From the NCBI GenBank assembly GCA_963682175.1, contig OY821775.1:13550501-13614500 (forward strand): 64,000 nucleotides of DNA. Reading direction: 5' to 3'. Both the position numbers and the translations under genes were made by a program. This DNA is from Triglochin maritima. Its lineage: Eukaryota; Streptophyta; Magnoliopsida; Alismatales; Juncaginaceae. Below, one piece after another: positions 24,023 through 32,930 of this stretch (the stretch's first letter is position 1; the number at the start of each line of letters is the position of its first letter). Below the pieces are notes generated by a model that made no database searches, had not been told where the DNA came from, and saw only the letters and a program-made list of their open reading frames with translations.

Positions 24023-24456
24023 GAACGATCGCGGGACGGATGTTCGATTTAGCCTTGGTGGCGTTGTTGTTTTACTGCTTTGTATTTCATGTCATGCTAT
24101 ACTAGTATGTTAGGGCATATAGGTGAGCTTGTCATACGGGGTTTCCTTATGGAAATTCAGGCATTGTTGTTATGATTATTTTCAGGACCGCGTTAGGTTC
24201 CGGCGGGTGGTGACCGAGGGAGATTGCACGTTGGGACTGGATCCTGTCGTCTGCCTACTTTTAGGTTGTCGTGATTACATGTACCTTGTGTTTCGTGTTG
24301 TAATGTAATCACTCTTTTGACAAACTCATATTGTATTATGGTGCACCAGACTTATTTATGTATTTCTTTCAGTAATGTCCCCACTCTTGATGGTTTTATC
24401 CTTGTGATTCCTTTGGTTTTAAAAGCTTAAATTTTCCGCTGTTCGGGGATGTTACA

Positions 24457-25070
24457 TAATCCCTCATGTTTGCAGAAGAGTTGTTGGTACTTGTCAAATT
24501 TCCTACTGACCGGTTGAATTTGCACCAATTTCTGTATTTATTTAATCCTTTTATTTTTGTCAAATAATGTATAACCAGAGACTAGCAGATGTTAGTAAGC
24601 GTTGAGAATAATTCATTTCAGTGTAGACAAAATACTTTTTTTTCATTTGCATGAACAAACCACCTACAGTATGTAGTAATGTCAAATAGTACTCTTCAGG
24701 TCTGCTCTTCATTCGTGAGTTATTGACGCTAGTAAAATTTATTAATTATTAGCTTCAAAAAATATATTATTGATTATCCAGCAAATATATATTCTGAGTT
24801 TAACATAATTAGGGGTGGTGGGAGATCTCGGAAATCAAACTCCTGCTTGGATTAGTTGTAGACTTTAGTTCAAAGCATAATAGGAAAAATCTAAATCTTA
24901 CGTTGAAAAATCGTTTATTTTAATATTGATTAAATTAAAAGGGCAACTATTTACTTGTATCAGGTGTTGTAGTTGTATCCCTATAATAGAAGAAGAAAAA
25001 CTAAACGAAATTATGGAGGAGAACAATGTAGAAATCCTTGTCTTAACATCCTCTCTTGTATTGATGACTA
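24457..25070. other. unique spacer between two solo LTRs
   Basis: AT-rich spacer with no recognisable gene or repeat; its short frames look random. It begins and ends with the target duplications of the neighbouring LTRs. Confidence 0.5.
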
Positions 25071-25075
25071 CATAG

Positions 25076-26583
25076 TGTAGGATCGTGTGGGTTATGGGTT
25101 CACTAATCACTTTTTAATCTAATCACCTACTTGTTTAAGCAATCGATATGCGCAGCGGAAATATAAAACAAAACAAACAAGTGTCGGAAATATGCAAACC
25201 ACAAGAAGTCGGGTCGATTTTTATAGAGGTTCGGCACCCCACCCGGGTCCTAATCCTCTCTTGCAAGCTCCGCTCGGATCACCGAGCTCCGCCTACGACT
25301 TCACTATCCGCTCCCCGTTCCGGGCCGGGAGACAACGCCTTACAACCGTCAAACTCGCGAACAACCCTCGCCGAGCTTGGAATCTTCTTCTCACAATCCG
25401 AGAAGGATGCTTTGGGCTTTCACCGGAGCCTTTACTCTTTTGACAACCAATGAGAACTTGAGTGGAGCAACACTCTCTAAATCTTGAGCACACTTGAGTA
25501 GGATTAAGAAATGATCACTAAGTGTGGAAGGTTTGTAGCTTTGAGTGTTTGGGATTCTCTCTAAAGTTTGGGACAAGTTTGTAGTGGGAGAGTTGTGTTA
25601 AAATGTGTTTTACAACTCCTTATATAGGCATTAGAGAGAATAGAGCCGTTGGGATTGATTGGGTATGAGTTGAAGTGTGATTACACAAAACAGAAAGTTC
25701 AGAACCCAATTCTGGCTGAATTCGGTCGACCGACACGGGAAGAGCGGTCGACCGGTTGGCAGTTTTACACTCAGTTCGGTCGACCGGTTAAGCAACGGTC
25801 GACCTCCCAACTCTATGACTTAGGTTCACTTAAGTCATCGGTCGAACACAAGATAGGGTTCGGTCGACCGATTTCGTCCAGGCACTTTTGGGGTGACAAA
25901 CAAATGTGTGAACGGTCGACCGAAACTGGATTTGGCGGTCGACCGATTATGGACAGGCACTTTGGGTTTGTCAAGAGATGAACCAACGGTCGACCGATTG
26001 TGGTCCTCGGTCGACCGATACATGAAATACATTTGGGGTATTTTTGGTTTAATACGAATACGACCGTTGGGTATATACGACAAAAGTAACGGTCGGGAAA
26101 ATATGATCTGACGGTCGACCGAAAGGTAAAACACGGTCGACCGAATAAGGGCAGTGAAAACACAAACAAGAGATTTGATCATCCGGTCGACCGAACGGCC
26201 TGTTGCGGTCGACCGAATGTGGGCAGACAGTTGGGTTCAGGTTTAGGTGTTTTCCGGTCTAAGTTTGGGTGATCTATTGAAGTTCAAATTATGTGAAATT
26301 TCGTGTGTGACTTCTATAGGGAACCTAGTGTGTGATTAAGTTGATTTTAGCTCAAGTATGCTCAATTACACTTTGTTCCTAAGACTCAAAAGAAATCAAG
26401 ATTACATGTCTTCGATTTAGCTTTAATTACATGTCTTGACTTCATTTCCTTCTTTCTTGAGTCTTGATCACCTGTAGAGGTTAGCACAATACAATATATA
26501 TGCAATGCATAGTGTGTGCTACTCTAATTAAGATTCGGTTGATTAAATCATCAAAACATAAGATTAAGGCCAAAAAGCCAACA
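25076..26583 (-). mobile_element. solo LTR of a Ty1/copia-type element, 1,508 bp
   Basis: On the minus strand it begins TGTTGGCTTTTTGGCCTTAA and ends CCTACA, the usual terminal pattern of plant copia (SIRE-like) LTRs. Target duplication CATAG lies at 25071-25075 and 26584-26588. A minus-strand TATA box (TATATAAG, near 25620) agrees with the orientation. It contains a third palindrome array. It sits immediately upstream of the Harbinger relic and may have been inserted into it. Confidence 0.85.
25723..26215. repeat. array of CGGTCGACCG palindromes (12 exact copies)
   Basis: Exact copies start at 25723, 25745, 25777, 25861, 25913, 25936, 25987, 26008, 26112, 26134, 26184 and 26206. Five pairs are spaced 21-23 bp (25723/25745, 25913/25936, 25987/26008, 26112/26134, 26184/26206), separated by longer gaps. 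Near-copies lie at 25796 and about 25840. The gaps partly repeat a 'ggacaggcacttt'-type string. Confidence 0.9.
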
Positions 26584-26588
26584 CATAG

Positions 26589-27900
26589 GAACTAGCCTAA
26601 CCAAGTCCGTAGTGCACACGACACTATTTACTGGGAATCAAAAAACCATAGATATGCTAAGGGGACATTGGTGCGTATGCTATGACGGTTGTCGTGTGCA
26701 CCTAGCCACCTTCCTTAGTTTTTGTGAAACTTTAAAAAGGCATCATCTTCAAAGAAATACGAAAAATGCTACAGTAGAAGAACAACTTCATATGTTTTAA
26801 TGGGCATTAGGGCACGCACACGTTAATCAGGAAATTAGGGATGAGTTCTAGCGCTCTAGAGAAACTGTCAGTTAGCATTTCAATGTCGTCCTAGATGCAC
26901 TAACCTTGTGAGCTTCTGATGTTATAAAGGTAAAGGACAATTTGAATGGCATTCCTGAAGAAATAAAGACATGGGCATGTGGTGATTTTTTTCCTTTCTT
27001 TGAGGATTGTGTTGGTGCATTAGATGGTACCCATGTGGGCCCATATGTTTCCAAGCAAAAACAATTATGATATCAATGTGGTCGTGACCCTAGTCACAGA
27101 CTCAATGAATCGGGTGTGTGTGACTTCAACATGAAGTTCACCTTCGCAATTGTCAGATGGGAAGAGAGTGTCCATGATAATCGGATCCTTAATGAATCAA
27201 TTTATGACTGAAACCAGAATTTCTCAATGCCTCCCAATGGTAAAATCAATTTCCCTAGATATGTTTATAGATTATGAAATTTTTAATTCTAAATTGTGAC
27301 ATTTTGTGAATGGGCGGATAAGTGTTACCTTGTTTATGTTGGGTACCCTAATCGAAATGGATCTCTGGCACCTTATCGCAACACTAGATTAGAGGTGGGT
27401 GTCGGGTCGGGCCTGAAGAAAATAAATGGGTCGGGCTTTAGGCCCGACCTGTTTAGATAAACGGGTGGACGGGCTCGTTTGATCGCAAGAACACTAAGGA
27501 GATAAACGGGATGACCCGTCTTGGCCCGGAAAGACCCGGCCCGCAGCCTGCCTACCCGACCTCTTTGAAACGGGTCGGGCCAGAGCCCAGCCCGTTTAGC
27601 TTCGCAGGCCAGCGGGGTCGGATCGGGCCGGCGGGGTCAGATCGGGCAGGCCTGGCCCGTTACTCAGCTTTACATTAGATATCATCGTAGTGATTTCTAG
27701 GCCTCCCAACAACGAGGAAGGGAGGAGACATTCAATCAAATGCATTCGTCGTTACAGAATGTCATAGAACGGGCTTTCGTAGTCCTAAAAATGTGATGGG
27801 CACTCCTTAGGAAAATGAGTCCTTACACTCTCTAAAAAAGAGGTATAATAGTGATAGTCGTCATGGCATTGCACAACTATATTATTGATCACGGGACAAC
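26589..27900 (+). pseudogene. PIF/Harbinger transposase (ALP1-like nuclease) relic
   Basis: Translating with frame changes gives the order of a plant Harbinger nuclease: 'CRVHLATFLSFCETL', 'FFEDCVGALDGTHV' (first catalytic Asp region), 'CDFNMKFTFAIVRWEES', 'HDNRIL' (second Asp region), 'YLVYVGYPNRNGSLAPYR' and 'SSLQNVIERAFVVLK' (catalytic Glu region), then 'ALHNYIID'. Many stops and at least one frameshift disrupt it, and a 283-bp element is inserted at 27390. Functional proteins of this family cut DNA for transposition; this one cannot be translated. Confidence 0.75.
27390..27672. mobile_element. 283-bp hAT-type MITE inserted in the Harbinger relic
   Basis: Flanked by near-identical 8-bp duplications CACTAGAT (27382-27389) and CATTAGAT (27673-27680), the hAT length. 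Its ends, TAGAGGTGGGTG and the inverse TAAAGCTGAGTA, are imperfect inverted repeats of hAT type. The body is rich in GGGTCGGGCC/GGCCCGACC strings. The Harbinger frame continues across the empty site. Confidence 0.65.
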
Positions 27901-27923
27901 GTTTTGATCGAACAATATACCTA

Positions 27924-28608
27924 AGGCTGACAATTCGGGTCATGACACGAAATCCGAACCCGAACCCGAATCCGACACTAAATATCACGATTCGGGTCGA
28001 CAGGAATGACACGAACTGTAATTCGGGTCGACACGAATGACACGAACTGTAATTCGGGTCGACATGAATGACAGTTCGTGTAATTCGGGTCGACACGAAT
28101 GACACGAACTGTAATTCGGGTCGACACGAATGACACGAACTGTAATTTGGGTCGGGTTCGGGTTGGAGTATTTCGTGTTTCGTGTAACTCGAGTTGACAC
28201 AAATAACATGAACTGTAATTCGGGTCGAGTTCATGTTTCGTGTAATTAGTGTCCAACATGTTAGTTCGTGTTCATGTTAATTCGTGTTTGTGTAAATTTG
28301 TGTCAAACATGTCATAATTTGTGTCAAACATGTTATTTCATGTTTGTAAAAATTCGTGTCAAACAAGTCAGTTCGAGTTATTCTGGTTAATTCGTGTTCG
28401 TGTCAACACGAACACGAAAAATGGATTTGTGTCAACGTAGGTCGTGTTCGGGTTACCAAATTCGTGTTCGGGTTTAAGATTAGATTTTCGTGTTCGTGAC
28501 GAGTATTTCTTATTAATTTGTGTTCGTGTTCGTGTTCGGGTCTAGGAAAAACAGTTCGTGTCAATTCGTGTTCGTGTCAAACACGACACAAAACACGAAT
28601 TTGCCAGC
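27924..28608. mobile_element. hAT-like non-autonomous element with an internal minisatellite
   Basis: The left end GGCTGACAATTCGGGTC and the inverse right end GGGCTGGCAAATTCGTG are imperfect inverted repeats. The flanks TACCTAA and TACCTAC look like a decayed ~8-bp target duplication. The interior consists almost wholly of variants of 'ttcgtgtcgacacgaa', with no coding capacity. The exact ends are uncertain by a few bases. Confidence 0.55.
27990..28160. repeat. 31-bp minisatellite, about 5 units
   Basis: Units read GGGTCGACACGAATGACACG followed by 'aactgtaattc'. One unit is altered (ACAGTTCGTG in place of ACACGAACTG). Frames through it (repeated Cys-His-Ser) are by-products. Confidence 0.8.
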
Positions 28609-28689
28609 CCTACCTACAACCTAAACGTTAAAATCAATTGAATACGTCGATATTGATTGGAACATCAAAATCTCAAAGGAGATCACCTC

Positions 28690-28826
28690 TTTGAAGTGAA
28701 TATTGCTTTTTATACTCTAGATACAAATACAATCTTGCAGCTTCGCTCACGAGTTACCAAATAATTTTATTTCTGAGATGTACCTGGAAAGTAATAAGCA
28801 GTAAAAACAATTGAATTTGTCAATAT
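28690..28826. repeat. diverged duplication of the HSP upstream region
   Basis: This stretch (…'ttaccaaataattt'…'gagatgtacctg'…'aacaattgaatttgtcaatat') is a diverged copy of about 31565-31700 (…'ttaccaaatcattt'…'aagatgtacttg'…'aacaattgaatttgtcgatat'). The CACTA element is inserted at the end of the left copy. The HSP upstream region was therefore partly duplicated before the transposons arrived. Confidence 0.6.
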
Positions 28827-31242
28827 CACTAGTGCAGAATAGGCTTTACTCGTCGCCCAATAGACGTCGACCTTTATAAAGGTCGACGTCTAGTAGGGAG
28901 AGGACAACATAGACGTCAGTCGTCATTAAGGTCGACGTCTGTTGTGAATTAAAATTTATACTGCAAGTGCACGGCGTCTATGAAGACGTGGCAAGTACGG
29001 GTCGAACACAAGGAGGGAGAGATTTCGTAGTTGATGTTATTTTCGATTGGGGGAAGAAGGAGAGAAGAATCAATTGGGTTTTTAGGTTTTTGGATTAAGT
29101 AGCTAAACATGCACAAATAAAACTGAAACAAGAAATAAGAGAGAAATCCGTTGGATGGAGGTTTAGATTTAGGTTTAGATCAGAGAATTACTGAAACTTA
29201 TTGTAAATCATGTTAGTTATGAAGCATTACAAGATAAATGACTTAACATAAACTTAAGTAATCAAAATATACTAATCATGAACTTAAAATAATAACATGC
29301 AATCCATCTTCTCTAACCCTAAATCCGTCACCTCCACCCTTTGGAAAGAGTTAGAAACTCATGGAGGGAGGAAGAAGAAGGGATCCTAGAGACATTAAAA
29401 GAAAAGAGAAACAAAACAAAATAAAACAGAAATTTATTACTAATGATCCAAGACCAAAGGTTCAAAGATGTGTTACATTCGTCCTACGAGGCTATTTATA
29501 GCCGATACAAGGGATACCAATACATAAAAGGAGAGTACACACGTCATCGCACCACAGGCCGGAATTTCAAATTTCAAACCCTAAGAGGGGCGGCGAATTC
29601 GCCGCCTGTTATGTACAATATGCGGCTAAAACGCCGCCCAGGTTGAAGATATTGCGCCCGGATTTCTGTCATGTGTTTATGGTATGATTTTATCCTCCTT
29701 TGCGCGTTGGATGGATTCTTTCCATTGTCTTGAGCTCCGGATTAATTCCTTCCATTGTTGGGGATTTATTTTTGACTTTTCTTTTGACTTCTCCACACAA
29801 TAACTTTGCCCTTTTATTTTGTAGTCAGGTCCTTGACATTTTGCACTTAAGCCCCTGACCTTTTTGTGATTAGCTCCTTGAATGCTTTTGTGCTTGGATG
29901 CATTTCCATTTGAAACTCGATAAACTTGAACTTGTCTTTATGATAGAAATGAATCTTTTGCACGCGTTTATGCTCGGGATGTGGGTAATTTGCATTCAGG
30001 TCCCTGTATTCTGTAAACAAGGCTAAACACATACCTTAGTAGCATTTATTGAATTAAAAGCAATCTAAATGAAAGACATATGATGCAATGTATGCAATGC
30101 ATCAACGTCTATGTGGTAACATAGACGTCGGCTAGTTAACATCCGACGTCTATAGGGTATAGACGTTGACCCATAAATGTCGGTTTTTGGAATACCTTGT
30201 GAATCCGATGTCTATAGGGTATAGACGTCAGATGTTATAGACAGACGACATCTATACCCCATGCAAATAGACGTCGATGTATAGACGTCGGCTTTCTATA
30301 AAATCTGACGTCTATAAGTCTTAAAGAAATCGAACAGACGCATTTCTGTCATTCATCTCAAACGAAAACTCACCCAAACCCTAGCTGTCTCGCGACCGAA
30401 CTCTCCTCTGCGACCGATCTCCAACCAATCTGCACCGTCTCCGGCACCGCAGCGACGTCCCTTGTGCTCTCCTCCCCTTCTTTGTCTCTCTGCACCGTCT
30501 CCGTAGCCTCCGCGACCATCGTCACCGCACCCTCCTGTCACTAAGAGGTTCTACTGTCACTAACATTTTTTGTAATTTAGTTAACAAGTGCACTTGTATT
30601 ACAAACCTACAATTTATGCCTTAATATAATCGCCTTAATTTTAGAATGAATTAATTGCAAGTGTGTTGAATGTCAATTGTGTATGCTTGTATGTTTGTGT
30701 TTGTGCATGTATGGTTGTATGTTTGTGTTTGTGCAAGTTGGCAAATGTGTGTTTGTGCTTGTACGTACATGTGGATGAAAGTGTGAGCATCTGTGAATTA
30801 ATTTGGTGCAGGTTGTATGTACACGAATACGATGACTAATAACAAGTTTGCAGGATGTTATTTATTTATTTTTGTCCAGGTTTAGGAATAGACGTCGGAT
30901 ATTTATACTAGCCGACGTCTATTCCTCTGAAGAAAAGACTAAACGTCGGCTTTATTTATAATCCGACGTCTATTCTTTAAGAATAGACGTCGTCTGTAAG
31001 TTCACCGACGTCTACCAAAATAATAGACGTCGGTTAGATATAAAGGTCGACGTTTATTCTTAAAGAATAGACGTCGTCTGTATGTAGAAGTCGACGTCTA
31101 TTACTGAAGAATAGACGTCGGATATTGGACGTCCGACGTCTATATATAGACGACGCGCGCATAGACGTCGGATCTGGGAGCACTTATATCCGACATATAT
31201 ACCCCCGTAAATCCGACGTATATGCTCTTTTCTGTAGTAGTG
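28827..31242. mobile_element. CACTA-type transposon with subterminal repeats, split by LTR_A
   Basis: Left end CACTAGTGCAGAATAGGC and inverse right end CACTACTACAGAAAAGAG match CACTA (CMC/EnSpm) termini, with a 3-bp target duplication TAT at 28824-28826 and 31243-31245. Both subterminal zones are packed with TAGACGTCGG and its inverse CCGACGTCTA, typical of transposase-binding subterminal repeats. Without the nested LTR and one ACGTC it is about 1.25 kb, too short for a transposase and with none recognised, so it is non-autonomous. This is the only copy in the array that keeps the left end. Confidence 0.85.
28940..30104 (-). mobile_element. LTR_A: solo LTR of the HSP-array gypsy element
   Basis: 1,165 bp; on the minus strand it runs from TGATGCATTGCATAC to TTTTAATTCACAACA (TG...CA). 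The target duplication ACGTC at 28935-28939 and 30105-30109 falls inside a GACGTC motif of the CACTA element. A minus-strand TATA box (TATAAATAGC, about 29490-29499) fixes the orientation. No internal region is attached. It is the leftmost of six LTR copies and the only one with the original left flank. Confidence 0.9.
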
Positions 31243-31827
31243 TATGGATCAAAAACATGAAGGAGATCATCTCAAGTCTCATACTCTCGGAACATTATTC
31301 TTATTTACAAGTTCAGACTCACAAAGTGGCTGGGAAAATTAAAATAATAATAATTGTACATGTAAATTTAGTTAAATTGAAAAAATTTTGTACCGGATCG
31401 GTACCAACGGATCTGGTTCTCAGTACCCGTGAACGGATCCTGTTCTGGGTATCCAAATTGGGAACCGACCTGGATCAAGTTTGGTTATGGATACCCAATT
31501 ATAATATGGATCTGGTTCCGATTCTCCTAGTATCTGAATCGGAACCATCCGTTGTCACCCCTAATCTCAGCATTGTTTTTATAAATCAAGATAAGATACA
31601 ACCGTGTAGTTTCGACACGAATTACCAAATCATTTGATTTCTAAGATGTACTTGCAAACTGAAGTAGTAAAAAACAATTGAATTTGTCGATATCGATCGG
31701 ATCATCATTTAAAAAATGAAAACACTTCAAGACAAGATTAACAGGTATTAATACACGAGGCTTAGCATCCTAATAAAGTCTAAAAGTCCAACCCACGATC
31801 GGCCCACAAACCCCACTCTCTCATTCC

Positions 31828-31890
31828 TTCTCGAAGCACCACCACCTTCCAGAACACCTCCGAACCTTCTCCTTCCATCTCCTTCTCGAA
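31828..31890 (+). promoter_or_regulatory. heat-shock element cluster of HSP copy 1
   Basis: Four HSE dyads occur in 63 bp: TTCTCGAA (31828), TTCCAGAA (31847), GAACCTTC (31862) and TTCTCGAA (31883). TTCCAGAA and GAACCTTC are parts of nearly continuous nGAAn/nTTCn arrays, the binding sites of heat-shock factor trimers. They lie 105-167 bp before the ATG. A weak TATA-like CTACAAATCC near 31916 would give a short leader; the start site is not certain. Confidence 0.7.
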
Positions 31891-31994
31891 TCTCCCACCA
31901 CCTTCCATCCCCTCCCTACAAATCCCCCAACCACCTCCTCCCCAAACCAACTCGAACCAAATCAAACCTCTAATTTCCCATCAAAAAACCAAAA

Positions 31995-32462
31995 ATGGAC
32001 GTGCGAATGTTTGGCCTCGACACGCCCCTCATCTCGACCCTCCAACACCTCCTCGACGTCCCCGACGACGCCGAGAAAGCCTTCAACGCCCCGACCCGCA
32101 CCTACGTCCGCGACGCGAAAGCCATGGCGTCCACACCCGCCGACGTCCAGGACCGGCCGAACGCCTACGTGTTCATCGTCGACATGCCGGGCCTCAAATC
32201 GGGGGACATCAAGGTCCAGGTGGAGGACGGGAACGTGTTGGTGATAAGTGGGGAGAGGAAGAGGGAGGACGATAAGGAGGGGAAGTACGTGAGGATGGAG
32301 AGGAGGGTTGGGAAGTTCATGCGCAAGTTCAGTTTGCCGGAGAATGCCGACACGGAGAAGGTAACGGCGGTGTGTCATGATGGTGTGCTGACGGTGACCG
32401 TTGGGAAGGTGCCGCCGCCGGAGCCCAAGAAGCCCAAGACTATTGAGGTTCAGGTTGCATGA
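31995..32462 (+). CDS. HSP17-CII: class II cytosolic small heat-shock protein, copy 1
   Basis: 155-residue, about 17-kDa ATP-independent chaperone that holds unfolding proteins in the cytosol during heat stress as part of large oligomers. The N-terminal arm ([12 protein letters not shown], residues 1-12, then [11 protein letters not shown]) is the class II signature. The alpha-crystallin domain spans about residues 46-139, with the consensus [11 protein letters not shown] near 113 and GVLTVTV at 130-136. The C-terminal tail [16 protein letters not shown] carries the IxV motif (150-152) that docks subunits. The gene is intronless, as usual for this family, and GC-rich at third positions. Its 3' flank is followed after about 180 bp by fragment X1 of the gypsy element. 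Copy 1 has a private silent T at 32248 where the others have C. The protein is identical to those of copies 2-4. Confidence 0.97.
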   Translation: MDVRMFGLDTPLISTLQHLLDVPDDAEKAFNAPTRTYVRDAKAMASTPADVQDRPNAYVFIVDMPGLKSGDIKVQVEDGNVLVISGERKREDDKEGKYVRMERRVGKFMRKFSLPENADTEKVTAVCHDGVLTVTVGKVPPPEPKKPKTIEVQVA

Positions 32463-32640
32463 GGGTGGGGTTTGGGGTTTTAAGTTTGAATAATAATGCC
32501 GTGTTTGTGTTTGTGTTTGGTGTTTAGTCGTATGTATGTGTCGGTGTGCTATGAAATATAAGCTGATGAGATGTGTTTTGTTTTTGTGAGAAATAATTAC
32601 TGTTGTTGTGTCTTCTTTTCTTATTAATGTTTCTCTCCAT

Positions 32641-32930
32641 ATGCCGACGACCCAGAAATTTAATGCGAGCACCCAGAGATGCCGACGATGCCCCAGAAAT
32701 TTGAAGACCAGAAACCACACTGGTGCGGTGATTCCGCCGCAAGCCACCTTGTAGGTGCGGCGATTCCGCCACCCAAGTGTCTCAGAACGCTCCCGGATTT
32801 CGCCGCACGCTCTGTTGTCTCCTGCTACACAAATTCAAATACTTAGATCGCGCACAAGGTAGACAGGATAAAATCGAAAACACAAAAACACAAAATCTGT
32901 GTTGCCTCCCCGGCAACGGCGCCAAAAACT
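32641..32930 (-). mobile_element. X1: truncated 5' end of the gypsy internal region
   Basis: About 290 bp homologous to 38745-39019: the leader and primer-binding site side of the element. It joins the HSP 3' flank directly at '...ctctccatatg|ccgacgaccc'. It carries an intact PBS (32908-32924, complementary to the 3' end of tRNA-Asp) and runs straight into LTR_B. The same junction recurs after HSP copies 2 and 3 but not 4. Confidence 0.85.

Larger units (their letters stand above)
19864..24456 (+). mobile_element. solo LTR of a Ty3/gypsy (Del/Tekay-like) element, host of a nested LTR
   Basis: Begins TGTAAAGACCCTAATC and ends GGGGATGTTACA, with the inverted TGTAA/TTACA termini usual for chromovirus LTRs. 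It is flanked by the 5-bp target duplication TAATC at 19859-19863 and 24457-24461. The 3' end 'aaattttccgctgttcgggg' resembles Del/Tekay-type LTR ends, which sets the plus orientation. Removing the nested 21456-23507 element and one copy of its duplication leaves about 2.54 kb. No internal gag-pol region remains, so it arose by LTR-LTR recombination. It carries an 11-member palindrome array and a GC-rich minisatellite. Confidence 0.85.

Noticed and set aside
20429..26215. CRISPR-like array of short repeats
   Set aside because: The repeat is only 10 bp, spacers are irregular and around 10-12 bp or longer, no cas genes are present, and the DNA is plant nuclear. The repeats are LTR palindromes.
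29443..29646. 67-codon frame repeated six times in the window
   Set aside because: It lies inside the LTR of the gypsy element on the strand opposite to the element; repetition follows from LTR copy number.
31125..31637. 170-codon plus-strand frame upstream of each HSP gene
   Set aside because: It crosses the CACTA terminus and promoter sequence and has no protein family character; a chance frame copied with the array.
31962..32747. 261-codon minus-strand frame opposite each HSP gene
   Set aside because: Antisense shadow of the GC-rich HSP coding region. His/Arg/Leu-rich with no family character; it extends into transposon sequence and recurs only because the unit is duplicated.
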